Source of the DNA: an uncultured Lachnospiraceae bacterium
GTDB taxonomy: Bacteria > Bacillota > Clostridia > Lachnospirales > Lachnospiraceae
Direction of reading: 5' to 3'
DNA: 64,000 nt
NCBI GenBank assembly: GCA_947632515.1
Contig: CANRPO010000002.1
Coordinates: forward strand, 124,001-188,000
The position numbers were made by a program, and so were the translations under genes. The notes under the pieces are model-generated. The model worked only from the letters and a program-made list of their open reading frames with translations, made no database searches and was not told the origin of the DNA. Of this stretch, positions 49,489 to 60,003 are shown in pieces; within the stretch, counting starts at the first letter, position 1; each line of letters starts with the position of its first letter.

Positions 49489-49517
49489 TTGATTTGGGGC
49501 GGCGGCGGTGATAAACT
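49489..49517 (+). promoter_or_regulatory. Candidate promoter of the large surface protein gene
   Basis: TTGATT - 17 nt (TGGGGCGGCGGCGGTGA) - TAAACT. Confidence 0.4.
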
Positions 49518-49638
49518 TTTCTAAATATGAGTATGTTCGTGCAGCGCAGCCCCGGCGGCTGCGGCAGAATGATTATTTTGGGATAAGTAGATCCGGCGGG
49601 CAGAAAGGACCGTCGGCTCTGTAAAGGAGGCTCTTACA

Positions 49639-52600
49639 ATGCGGTATCGGATCAGACAATATCTTGCGGGCTTACTTGCCGCAGCGCTGGTGATAGCCAT
49701 GCTGCCTGCGGCGGCATTTGCGGAGGACGGCGCGGGGAAAGACGCCCCGGCACAGGTGCAGGAGTGGATCGACGCCCTTCCGGCTGCGGAGGAGATCACG
49801 GCGGAGAACCGGAGCGAAGTGCAAGGGCAGCTGGACGCCATAGAGGCGGCGATGGGAGAAATGACGGAGGAGGAAAAGGCGGCGCTGGACACCGCCAGAT
49901 ACGAGGCGGCGTCCGCGTCCCTGTCTGATCTGTCTGATACGAACGGTGAGGGAGAGCCGGGCGGCACGGAGACGAACCCGGACGACGGTTCGGGCGACGG
50001 CTCGGGAAACGATGCGGGCGAAGATGCGGACGGTGGGGGGGGGCACAGACCCCGCTGAAGGCGATATAGGCACAGACCCCGGTGACGGCGATCCGGGCAC
50101 GGATCCCGACAGTGATATGGGCTTGGACGGCGGCTCCGGTACGGACCCGGATAACACTATAGATCCGGACAGCGTCACGGACCCGGACAGCGTCACGGAC
50201 CCGGGCGCGAACGGGGAGACTCCGGCTCCGGTGCGGGTGCAGGAGCTGATCGACGCCCTTCCGGCCGCGGAGGAGATCACGGAGGAGAACCGCGCGGAAG
50301 TGCAGGAACAGTTGGAGGCCATAGAGGCGGCTCTGGAGGAGCTGGCCGACGAGGATAAGGCTATGCTGGACCTTGCCCGCTACGATGCCGCCGCCGCAGC
50401 GCTGTCCGCCGTGCACAGGCCGAGGCGGAGACAGAGCGCGGCGAGGAACGGCTCTGTGTCGTATCTGGACGCAAACGGCAGGACGCAGACCTGCTCTTCC
50501 TATACGACGATCTCGAATCAGACCGAATGGAACGGCGGCTGGTATGTCCTGGAGGGAAACGTTACCATCTCCGACCGGATTACGGTAAGTGGCAGCGTCA
50601 GTCTGATTTTGGCGAACGGCTGCACCCTGACGGCGAGCAAAGGCATTACGGTGCAAAAGGATAACAGCCTGACAATTTATGCCCAGTCTGCGGATGTGGG
50701 GACCATGGGGACGCTGAGTGCGGTGGCCGCCGAAAAATATAGCGCCGCAATCGGCGGCTTCGTCTATAGAAAAGAGGATACGGGCGGACTTGTCTATGGT
50801 GATGGGGCGGGCGACATCACGATCAACGGGGGTTGTGTCACCGCAACGGGAAACTACGGCGCCGCTGGGATCGGCGGCGGCTACTCTCGTAGTGGCACAA
50901 TTACGATCAACGGGGGCTCCGTCACCGCAACGGGAGGCACCAACGCCGCAGCGATCGGCGGCGGATGCTATGGCACTGACGGTACGATCACGATCAACGG
51001 GGGTTCCGTTACTGCAAAGGGATACTATGGAGACGTCGCCGGGATCGGCGGCGGATACCAGGGAAACGGGACGGAAACAGTTAAGATCACGGGAGGCATC
51101 GTCAGTACTGACGCCTATATTGGAGACGGGGTTGATGCCCATGGCAGCGAGGTCACGATCAGCGGGGGCTCTGTCACCGCAAAGGGGATCAGAACCACTA
51201 CATGGAGTACCTATTCGGGCACCTTCTCCACCGGCACAGGCGGAAAGGCCGTGCTCCATATTTCCGACAGTATTTCGGATGAGAGCAATAAGAGCAGTTG
51301 GAGCGGCATTATTTTTGTGAAAAATGAGGGTCAGGTGTACGGCACGCCGACACCCGACTTTCATTTTGAGGTAAAGAGCGGGGAGACGCTGAACGTGCCC
51401 AAAGATCATCCTCTGCACATCGCAAACGGCGTAACGCTGACCAACAGGGGCGTCATCCGTGTCGGCAGCGAGGATGACTATGACGGTGAGCTCAAGAATG
51501 AAGGGTCGGTCGTCAATGAGGGGACCATCGACGTCTGGGGACCGCTCACCTATGGCGAGACGAGGATCAACAACCAAAACGGCGGTCAGATCATCTATCA
51601 TCTCAATCTGGATATTGCCGCGCCGAGCTTTGCGGATGCGACCTACGGTTCGCAGCCGTCCGCGCAGGCGGTTAGGATGACGAATAACAACAGGAACGCG
51701 GTCACGATCTCCAAGGTGGAGATTTCGGGGAAAGATAAGGACAGCTTTGCGTTCGCGAAGACGGGCAGCGCGAACAAAAGTCTGGCCGTGGGCACCACCG
51801 ACACATCCTGGGAGATCCGGCCCAAAGCGGGTTTGGACGTCGGAACATATCAGGCGGAGGTCACCGCCACTTACCTAAGCGACGGCACTACCAGAACCTC
51901 CACGGCGGAACTGTCCTTTACTGTCACGAAGGCGGAGCTTGCGGTCACGGCAGCGGCTGCCCGAAAGGGCGGCGGGGCGCCGACCTACGGAGACGACATC
52001 ACCCTCACCGCCACGGTGAGCGCGTCGGGGAGTATCAAGGAGGGCGATCTGGTCAGCGCGGACAGCAAGGTGACTTTTTATGTCGACGGCACACAGCTGG
52101 GCGACCCCGTGCCGCTTACCGGAGGGGGAACGGCCGGACAGGGCACGGCGTCCCTGGAGATAGCCGGTACGTCCCTGGAGCTGCGGCACAGGCTGTTTGG
52201 GGAGAGCGGGAGTCCCTCTGTCACCGCCGTATACAGCGGGAATGGGAAGTTTGCACAGAAGAGCAGTAGCGCCGCGGTCGTGAGCGTGGCAAAGCGGGAG
52301 TTGACTTACACGGTCACCGCCGCAGATAAGACATACGACGGGAGCGCGGCGGTAGAGGTCACGCTGCAGCCGGAGGGAGTTTTGCAGGGCGACACCGTGA
52401 CCCTCACGGCGACAGGCAGCGTAACCATGACAGCAGGCGGCGCGGCCGGGAAGAAGGCGGGGGACGTGGGAGAATATAGGACGGTTCATCTGTCCGACAT
52501 CCGGGCAGGCGGTACGGACGGGAAGTATTACGCGCCTGTCGTTCCCGCGTCCGACGTGACGCTTACACAGCCCGTCAACATCGGCATGGCAAAGGCGCAG

Positions 52601-54373
52601 GCCACGGCCGCTCCCACGGAGAACAGTTTGACCTATGACGGCTCATGGCAGACGCTGGTGACTGCCGGAGAGGCTGCGGGCGGCGTCATGAAATATTATG
52701 CGGGCGCAGAAGCGCCGGACGCAGGCAGCGCCGACTGGCAGGAGGACGTCTCAGCCCTTACGGGACTGGACGCCGGGGACTATACGGTCTGGTACTATGT
52801 GGACGGCGACGCCAACCACACAGACACAAAGCCTGTGTCCCTTACCGTCACGATCGATCGGGCAGAGCCCGTTCTGTCTGTCGCGCCCGCGCCCGTGCCG
52901 GGTGCATTGACTTATGACGGCACGGATCAGGTACTGGTGACGGCAGGAACGGCGGCGGGAGGCAGCCTGCGTTACTATGTGGGCCAGGCAGCCCCGGCGG
53001 GAGGCAGCGCGGCCTGGAGAACAGAGAGCGCGGCTGTCACGGGCAGGAATGCCGGGACCTACACGGTCTGGTACTATATTGTGGGCAGCAAAAACTATAA
53101 GGACAGTGACGTTTCATCCGTCACCGTCACCATCGGCAAGGCGGAGGGGGAAGGCAGCGTCTCCATGAAGGGCTATTCCTGCAATGACGACAGCGTGGAA
53201 CCCGAAGCGGACTCCCGGACCAACGGCACAGGGAATGTGACCTTCTCCTACAAGGAAGAGGGGGAACCCGACACGGCGTACAGCCGGAGTAAGCCTGTCA
53301 CGGCAGGCAGCTATACGGTCAGGGCGGTGTTTGCGGAGACGGACAACTACAAGGCAGTTACAGCGACGGCGGACTTTACCGTCATCCACCGTTTCGACGG
53401 CGACTGGCAGAAGGATGCGGACGGGTATCGTCACGACTGTCTATGCAGTACCGATCTGCGCCTGTTGGAGAGCGGACTGACCGAGGTGCCGGAAGGCCTG
53501 AAAGATAAAGAAGGACTGGACAGCGTGGACCGGATCGCCGCCGCGCTGCGGCAGGAGGCCGGGAAGGCGGGCGTCACGGCATCGGCGGACAACAGCGCCA
53601 TCTATGACGTGAAACTCCAGAGCAGGGAAAGCGGCGGCTCGGACTGGGAGGAAGTGACAGAGGAGAACTTTCCCGAGGAAGGGATCACCGTCAGACTGCC
53701 TTATCCTGCGGGAACGGACGCCCGCTATGCCTTTACCGTGATCCACATGATTTCAAGCGGTCCTGACGCCGGGCAGACAGAGAGATTAGCGGCCATTAAC
53801 GGCGCGGAGAACATCAGCTTTACGGTGAAGAGCCTGTCGCCCTTCTGCGTCGTCTGGACAGCGCCGCCGGAGAGCCGGGACGACAGGGCGAAATCGTCTT
53901 CACGGGACGAGGACAGGAATACGGAGCCGCCCATAGCGGGCGCGGCAGTTTCGGCGGAGCCGGAACAGGAGGGCGGTATCGCCGCTACGGCAGTGCGGAG
54001 CGCCTCTGCAGACGGCAGCGGGCCGGAGCGGGAAGAAACTGTTCCTGAAGGGGCGGAAGAAATCTCTGCCGCTGAGGGCGGTAAGACAAAGAAAGGAGCC
54101 GGAGCGGGAGAGCCTGTGTCGGTCAGCGGTAACGGGATCGAAGAGAGCCACAGGGGCGACGCGGCCGCAGGGACAGATGCGGCAAAAGACGGCGGGGCGA
54201 TGAAAAAGGGGGAAGGCGACGGACTGCCGGAGGTATCCGACAGCGCTTACGGGGACAGCCGTTTATGGCGTTTCCTGCCGCTTGCGCTTCTGCCCGCGCT
54301 CCTTATCCTTATTCTGCTGTTCCTCAGAAAACGGCATGCCGACGGGGAAGATCGACAGGAAGAGGAGGAGTGA
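49639..54373 (+). CDS. Large secreted/membrane-anchored surface protein, frame interrupted at a G9 tract (candidate phase-variable gene, OFF as given)
   Basis: Signal peptide (MRYRIRQYLAGLLAAALVIAMLPAAAFAE) in ORF 49639-50058; body, repeats and C-terminal TM (FLPLALLPALLILILLFLRKRH) continue in ORF 49946-54373 in the frame reached by losing one G. Confidence 0.8.
49756..49926 (+). repeat. Copy 1 of duplicated ~57-aa module
   Basis: VQEWIDALPAAEEITAENRSEVQGQLDAIEAAMGEMTEEEKAALDTARYEAASASLS. Confidence 0.9.
50035..50043 (+). repeat. G9 homopolymer at the frame switch
   Basis: GACGGT-GGGGGGGGG-CACAGAC. Confidence 0.95.
50165..50204 (+). repeat. 18-nt tandem repeat (DPDSVT)n
   Basis: CCGGACAGCGTCACGGACCCGGACAGCGTCACGGACCCG. 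Confidence 0.85.
50237..50407 (+). repeat. Copy 2 of duplicated ~57-aa module
   Basis: VQELIDALPAAEEITEENRAEVQEQLEAIEAALEELADEDKAMLDLARYDAAAAALS, same 171-nt length as copy 1. Confidence 0.9.
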
Positions 54374-54433
54374 AACGATTCTTTTTATAAGGAATAAACA
54401 GGTTTGGCAAATAATTGGCAAATAATTTTCAAA

Positions 54434-54480
54434 AAGTACTTGCATTATTCGCGGAAATATAATAAAATAAGCAAGTGCTT
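54434..54480. repeat. Inverted repeat around the tRNA promoter
   Basis: AAGTACTTGC (54434-54443) and GCAAGTGCTT (54471-54480), 9/10 complementary. Confidence 0.6.
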
Positions 54481-54487
54481 ATGAAGT

Positions 54488-54559
54488 GGCTCGTTGGTCA
54501 AGCGGTTAAGACGCCGCCCTCTCACGGCGGAAACAGGAGTTCGATTCTCCTACGAGCTG
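54488..54559 (+). tRNA. tRNA-Glu (anticodon CTC)
   Basis: Cloverleaf readable: acceptor GGCTCGT/ACGAGCT, anticodon arm CCGCC-CTCTCAC-GGCGG, T arm AGGAG-TTCGATT-CTCCT; no encoded CCA. Confidence 0.95.
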
Positions 54560-54641
54560 TTTGTTTTATGCAATTTCCCCTTGCAAATCATGGCAGGGCA
54601 TGCTACAATGTCTAGTGTATTCAGAATAGAGATTACGATAA

Positions 54642-54671
54642 AGAGTGGACTTGCGAGTCCACTCTTTTATG
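54642..54671 (+). terminator. Terminator/leader hairpin upstream of rimP
   Basis: AGAGTGGACTTGCGAGTCCACTCT followed by TTTAT. Confidence 0.75.
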
Positions 54672-54708
54672 TGATAGGGATAGCGTGTCCCTGTCGAAGG
54701 AGGCGCAT

Positions 54709-55179
54709 ATGTCAAAGCGTGAGACATACGAATCTAAAACAGAACAGTTGTTATCTCCGATTGCGGAGAAGTTTGGCGTGGAGATCTACGACGTGGAGTA
54801 TGTCAAGGAGGGAAGCGACCGGTACCTGCGGGCCTATATCGATAAGCCGGGCGGCGTCAATATCGCGGACTGCGAGAATGTGAGCCGGGCGCTGTCGGAC
54901 GTGCTGGATGCGGAGGACTTTATACCGGACGCCTATATTCTGGAAGTCAGCAGTCCGGGATTGGGCCGGGCGCTCAAGAAGGACAGACATCTGGAGAAGA
55001 GTATCGGCAGGGAGGTTGAGATCAAGACCTACAAACCGATAGACGGGCAAAAAGAGTTTGCGGGCGTTCTGCACGCCTTTGACACGGACACCATCACCGT
55101 CGCGCGGGGGGAAGACGGCGCGGAGCGCATTTTTCAGAGGAAAGAGATTGCGCAGATCAGGCTGGCGCTTGATTTTTAG
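54709..55179 (+). CDS. rimP: Ribosome maturation factor RimP
   Basis: YDVEYVKEGSDRYLRAYIDKPGGVNIADCENVSRALSD; start chosen at ATG with AAGGAGG SD. Confidence 0.97.
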   Translation: MSKRETYESKTEQLLSPIAEKFGVEIYDVEYVKEGSDRYLRAYIDKPGGVNIADCENVSRALSDVLDAEDFIPDAYILEVSSPGLGRALKKDRHLEKSIGREVEIKTYKPIDGQKEFAGVLHAFDTDTITVARGEDGAERIFQRKEIAQIRLALDF

Positions 55180-55260
55180 CAGATGCAGACAAAGAAAGAG
55201 TCCTGAAAAACAGAACAGGCAGCGGAAACACAGATCAGAGACATAGGAGGATAACGGAAA

Positions 55261-56535
55261 ATGAATAAGGAGTTAATGGAGGCACTGGATATTCTGGAGA
55301 AGGAGAAAGAGATCAGCAAGGAAACTCTCTTTGAGGCCATCGAAAATTCCCTGATCACGGCGTGCAAGAACCATTTCGGCAAGGCCGACAATGTGAAGGT
55401 GGAGATCGACAGGGAGACCTGCGATTTCCTCTGCTATGCCGAGAAGGAAGTCGTCGAGGAGGTTGAGGATGACGTACTGCAGATTTCTCTGGAGGACGCG
55501 CAGGAGATCTCCCGGAACGCGAAGGTGGGCGACCTGATCCGCGTGGAGATCCGGTCCAAGGAGTTCGGCCGTATCGCCACACAGAACGCCAAGAATGTGA
55601 TCTTACAGAAGATACGCGAGGAGGAGAGGAGCGTCATCTACAACCGGTATTATGAGAAGGAGAAGGATGTGGTGACGGGTATCGTGCAGCGCTACATCGG
55701 CAGAAATATCTCCATCAATCTGGGAAAGGCGGACGCGATTCTGAACGAGAGCGAACAGGTCAAAACGGAGCATTTCAGACCCACGGAGCGGATCAAGGTG
55801 TATATTCTGGAAGTAAAGAATACCCCGAAGGGGCCGAGGATCCTCGTGAGCCGCACCCACCCGGAACTGGTCAAGAGGCTGTTCGAGGCCGAGGTGACGG
55901 AGATCAGGGACGGCACGGTGGAGATCATGAGCATTGCCAGGGAGGCGGGCAGCAGGACGAAGCTGGCGGTCCGCTCCAACAATCCCAACGTGGACGCAGT
56001 GGGAGCCTGCGTGGGCGTCAACGGCACGAGAGTGAACTCCATCGTCGACGAGCTGTGCGGCGAGAAGATCGACATCGTCAACTGGGATGAGAATCCGGGC
56101 AATCTGATCCAGAACGCCCTTTCGCCCGCCAAGATCGTGGCGGTGTTCGCGGACCCCGACGAGAAGACGGCCAAGGTCGTCGTGCCGGATTACCAGTTGT
56201 CCCTCGCCATCGGCAAGGAAGGGCAGAACGCGAGACTGGCCGCCCGCCTGACAGGATATAAGATCGACATCAAGAGCGAGACGCAGGCGAAGGATGCTCC
56301 CGGATTCCGCTATGAGGACTATATCTACGATGATGAGGACGAGGCGTATGAGGCGTATGACGGAGAGTACGAGGACGAGGAGTACGAGGGAGAGGAGTCT
56401 GAAAGCGCGGCTTACGAAGACGGCGAATACGAGGAAGGTTATGAGGAGGAGTACGGGACGGCCGATCCCGGGGACGCCGGTTATGACGAGGAGGAATCCG
56501 AGTCGGAGGGCGTAGAGGAGAACGGGCAGGAATAG
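55261..56535 (+). CDS. nusA: Transcription factor NusA with acidic C-terminal tail
   Basis: MNKELMEALDILEKEKEISKETLFEAIENSL; S1 and KH domains; long Glu/Asp/Tyr tail. Confidence 0.98.
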   Translation: MNKELMEALDILEKEKEISKETLFEAIENSLITACKNHFGKADNVKVEIDRETCDFLCYAEKEVVEEVEDDVLQISLEDAQEISRNAKVGDLIRVEIRSKEFGRIATQNAKNVILQKIREEERSVIYNRYYEKEKDVVTGIVQRYIGRNISINLGKADAILNESEQVKTEHFRPTERIKVYILEVKNTPKGPRILVSRTHPELVKRLFEAEVTEIRDGTVEIMSIAREAGSRTKLAVRSNNPNVDAVGACVGVNGTRVNSIVDELCGEKIDIVNWDENPGNLIQNALSPAKIVAVFADPDEKTAKVVVPDYQLSLAIGKEGQNARLAARLTGYKIDIKSETQAKDAPGFRYEDYIYDDEDEAYEAYDGEYEDEEYEGEESESAAYEDGEYEEGYEEEYGTADPGDAGYDEEESESEGVEENGQE

Positions 56536-56557
56536 GAAGTTTCAGGAGAAAGGGAGC

Positions 56558-56842
56558 ATGGCAAAGAAAATTCCTATGCGGCAGTGCGTAGGCTGCGGTG
56601 AAATGAAAAATAAGAAGGACATGATGCGTGTCTTAAAGACTGCGGACGGTTCTATCGTTTTAGACCGGACGGGAAGGAAGAACGGCAGAGGCGCATATCT
56701 GTGCATGAGCGGGGCGTGTCTGGCGAAGGCTTGCAGGAACAAAGGTCTGGAGCGCTCTTTTAAGATGAGCATTCCGCAGGAGATATATGAGAGTCTGAAG
56801 AAGGAGTTTGGGGAGGACGGGAATGCAGGAAAAACCGAATAG
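56558..56842 (+). CDS. ylxR: YlxR family RNA-binding protein (RnpM)
   Basis: IPMRQCVGCGEMKNKKDMMRVLKTADGSIVLDRTGRKNGRGAYLC. Confidence 0.96.
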   Translation: MAKKIPMRQCVGCGEMKNKKDMMRVLKTADGSIVLDRTGRKNGRGAYLCMSGACLAKACRNKGLERSFKMSIPQEIYESLKKEFGEDGNAGKTE

Positions 56843-57146
56843 AGATCGGGTGTTATCCATGCTGGGTCTCGCCACCCGCTCCGGGAATGTTGTCAGTGGC
56901 GGATTTGCGACGGAACAGGCAGTGAAACGGGGGAAAGCATATCTGGTTATCATAGCGGAGGACGCTTCGGATAACACCGAAAAAAAATTCAGAAACATGT
57001 GTGAGTTCTACGAGGTGCCCTATGGGCGTTACGGCGTCAAGGAGACGCTGGGGCACGCCATCGGCAAGGAGGAGCGCTCCTGTCTGGCGGTGACCGACGA
57101 GGGCTTTGCAAATTCGATACGGAAACATTTAGTAGATTCGGAATAG
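56823..57146 (+). CDS. ylxQ: L7Ae-family ribosomal protein YlxQ
   Basis: MLGLATRSGNVVSGGFATEQAVKRGKAYLVIIAEDASDNTEKKF; overlaps ylxR. Confidence 0.94.
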   Translation: MQEKPNRDRVLSMLGLATRSGNVVSGGFATEQAVKRGKAYLVIIAEDASDNTEKKFRNMCEFYEVPYGRYGVKETLGHAIGKEERSCLAVTDEGFANSIRKHLVDSE

Positions 57147-57161
57147 TTGGAGGTAGTGAGC

Positions 57162-59969
57162 ATGGCGAAAATGAAAGTACATGAGCTGGCAAAAGAGCTT
57201 GACAGGCAGAGTAAGGAGCTGATCGCTTTTTTGCAGGATAAAGGATATGAGGTAAAAGTGGCGCAGAGTTCCATCGAGGACGAGGCGATCGAGCTGGTGC
57301 GCAGGCATTTCGGAGGCACGGCCCGGGCGGAGAGCAAACCGACGGCAAAACCGGCCGCGAAACCGGAGAGCCAAAAGGAACCTAAGGCGGTTAAGCCGGA
57401 ACCTCAGGAGGAGCCGAAAACACCCCCGAAGGCGGCGGACAAGGAGGCGCCTAAGGCGGCTGTACGGGAGAATGGGGCGAAACCGAAGACAGCTCCGGAC
57501 GCGGCGAAAGCAGCGCCGAAAGCGGAGCAGCCCAAGAAGAAAAAAATCATTTTCGTGAGCAATCCGCACAACTCCAAGATGCAGGGACAGGGTGCAAGGC
57601 CGCAGCAGGGCGGCCGGGGCACGGACAGAAGGCCCGTGGGCGGCGGCCGCCCGGTGCAGCCGCAGAACTCCCCACATCAGATCATCAGACCGACGCAGAA
57701 ACCGATCCCTGTCACCGCCGAGCCCTATGATGTGCGCCAGAGACAGCAGCAGGAGCGCCGATTAGAGCGTCAGCAGCAGGAGAAACGGGAGCGTGAGCTG
57801 GCGGCGCAGACGGCCGGAGCGCAGCATGGACAGGAGAGGACAGGAAGTGCAGGAGAGAATCGCAGATTTGAAACGCAGGGCGGCGCGGGTCATAACAGCG
57901 GTCAGGGCGATCGCAGGAGCGGCGGCCCTGGTGCGGGCCCTAACCGCGGCGCGGGAAATTTTGACCGCTCTCAGAGAGGCGGCGGCGGGCAGGACAATCG
58001 ATTTAAGAAGGGTAACGGTCAGAAGAACTTTATGTCCGAGACGCCTGTCAAGGATGAGAAACACAGGGATGAAGAGAAACGCAGGTCAAATCAGGACAGG
58101 GACAGACGCTCGAAGAAAGACCTTATCTATGAGGAGGACGAGGCAGCGGTAAAGAACCGCAACAGACCCGGGCGTTTCATCAAGCCTGAGAAGAAGGCGA
58201 AGGAGCCGGAGGAGCAGATCAAGGTGATCACCATTCCCGACTCTCTGACGATCAAGGAGCTGGCGGATAAGATGAAGATCCAGCCGTCCGCGATCATCAA
58301 GAAACTGTTCCTGCAGGGGCAGGTGGTGACATTGAACTCCGAGATCAGTTTCGAAGATGCGGAGAGCATCGCCATAGAGTACGAGATCATCTGCGAGAAG
58401 GAAGAAAAGATCGATGTGATCGAGGAACTGCTCAGAGAGGACGAGGAGGACGAGGCGTCCATGGTCAGCAGACCCCCCGTTATCTGCGTTATGGGGCATG
58501 TCGATCACGGTAAGACGTCTCTGCTCGACGCCATCCGCAAGACGAATGTGACGGATAAGGAGGCGGGCGGTATCACGCAGGCCATCGGCGCGTACACCGT
58601 CACCGCCAAGGGACAGACGATCACTTTCCTAGATACGCCGGGACATGAGGCGTTCACGGCTATGCGTATGCGGGGCGCCAACTCCACGGATATCGCGGTG
58701 CTTGTGGTGGCGGCCGACGACGGCGTGATGCCGCAGACTGTAGAGGCGATCAACCATGCCAAGGCTGCGGGGATCGAGATCATCGTGGCGGTCAACAAGA
58801 TCGACAAGCCTAACGCTAATATCGACCGGGTCAAGCAGGAGATGACAGAGTATGAGCTGATCCCCGTAGACTGGGGCGGGTCCACGGAGTTTGTGCCGGT
58901 GTCCGCGAAGTCGGGCGAGGGGATCGAGGATCTTCTGGAGACGATTCTGCTCACAGCCGAGATTTTGGAGCTGAAGGCAAACCCGAACAGAAACGCGAGA
59001 GGTCTTGTCATCGAGGCGGAGCTGGACAAAGGGCGGGGGCCGGTGGCCACCGTGCTCGTGCAGAAGGGCACATTGCATGTGGGCGATTTTATCTCCGCGG
59101 GCGCAAGCCACGGCAAGGTCAGAGCGATGATCGACGATAAGGGCAGAAGGGTCAGGGAGGCCACGCCTTCCATGCCGGTGGAGATCCTGGGGCTGTCCGA
59201 TGTGCCGAGCGCGGGCGAGGTATTTATCGTACACGAGAACGACAAGAGCGCGAAGACTTATGCGGAGACTTACATGGCGCAGCATAAAGAGGAGATGCTT
59301 GCAGATACTAAGACCAGAATGTCGCTGGACGATCTGTTCAACCAGATCCAGGAGGGCAACTTAAAAGAGCTGAACCTGATCGTCAAGGCGGATGTGCAGG
59401 GCAGCGTGGAGGCGTTGAAACAGAGCCTTATGAAACTGTCCAACGACGAAGTCGTGGTAAAATGCATCCACGGCGGCGTAGGCGCCATAAGCGAGTCGGA
59501 CGTGTCGCTGGCGTCCGCATCCTCGGCGATCATCATCGGCTTTAACGTCAGACCCGACTCCACGGCGAAAGCGATCGCAGAGCGGGAGGGCGTGGACGTC
59601 CGGCTCTACAAGGTCATCTATCAGGCGATTGAGGATATTGAGAACGCCATGAAAGGCATGCTGGACCCGATCTTCGAGGAGAAGGTCATCGGCCACGCGG
59701 AGGTGCGTCAGATCTTCAAGGCGTCGGCCATCGGCAATATCGCGGGCTCCTATGTATTGGACGGCGAGTTCCAGAGAGGCTGCAAGATCCGCATCACGAG
59801 AGAGGGCGAGCAGATCTACGAGGGCGCGCTGGCCTCTCTGAAACGGTTCAAGGATGATGTGAAGGAAGTCAAGGCAGGATTCGAGTGCGGGCTTGTGTTC
59901 GAAGGCTTTGACAAGATGCAGGAGCTGGATATTGTGGAGGCCTATGTGATGGTGGAAGTGCCGCGATAG
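57162..59969 (+). CDS. infB: Translation initiation factor IF-2
   Basis: [22 protein letters not shown] domain; low-complexity N-terminal extension. Confidence 0.98.
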   Translation: MAKMKVHELAKELDRQSKELIAFLQDKGYEVKVAQSSIEDEAIELVRRHFGGTARAESKPTAKPAAKPESQKEPKAVKPEPQEEPKTPPKAADKEAPKAAVRENGAKPKTAPDAAKAAPKAEQPKKKKIIFVSNPHNSKMQGQGARPQQGGRGTDRRPVGGGRPVQPQNSPHQIIRPTQKPIPVTAEPYDVRQRQQQERRLERQQQEKRERELAAQTAGAQHGQERTGSAGENRRFETQGGAGHNSGQGDRRSGGPGAGPNRGAGNFDRSQRGGGGQDNRFKKGNGQKNFMSETPVKDEKHRDEEKRRSNQDRDRRSKKDLIYEEDEAAVKNRNRPGRFIKPEKKAKEPEEQIKVITIPDSLTIKELADKMKIQPSAIIKKLFLQGQVVTLNSEISFEDAESIAIEYEIICEKEEKIDVIEELLREDEEDEASMVSRPPVICVMGHVDHGKTSLLDAIRKTNVTDKEAGGITQAIGAYTVTAKGQTITFLDTPGHEAFTAMRMRGANSTDIAVLVVAADDGVMPQTVEAINHAKAAGIEIIVAVNKIDKPNANIDRVKQEMTEYELIPVDWGGSTEFVPVSAKSGEGIEDLLETILLTAEILELKANPNRNARGLVIEAELDKGRGPVATVLVQKGTLHVGDFISAGASHGKVRAMIDDKGRRVREATPSMPVEILGLSDVPSAGEVFIVHENDKSAKTYAETYMAQHKEEMLADTKTRMSLDDLFNQIQEGNLKELNLIVKADVQGSVEALKQSLMKLSNDEVVVKCIHGGVGAISESDVSLASASSAIIIGFNVRPDSTAKAIAEREGVDVRLYKVIYQAIEDIENAMKGMLDPIFEEKVIGHAEVRQIFKASAIGNIAGSYVLDGEFQRGCKIRITREGEQIYEGALASLKRFKDDVKEVKAGFECGLVFEGFDKMQELDIVEAYVMVEVPR

Positions 59970-60003
59970 AACATAACAGAAGTTATTGAAGGAGCACCGG
60001 AAT

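Noticed and set aside
50800-51190. Regular repeats considered as a CRISPR array
   Set aside because: Units are in-frame coding repeats with no conserved direct repeat/spacer structure; no cas genes in window
50718-51320. 200-aa + strand ORF inside the surface protein gene
   Set aside because: Alternate-frame translation of the repeat region, no start signal or domain
49796-51601. 601-aa minus-strand ORF opposite the surface protein
   Set aside because: Antisense shadow of Gly/Asp-rich coding sequence; the + strand has a signal peptide, repeats and TM anchor
54225-54300. LPEVSD considered as a sortase LPXTG signal in the surface protein
   Set aside because: Does not match LPXTG and is followed by a plain TM plus charged tail; membrane anchoring is the simpler reading
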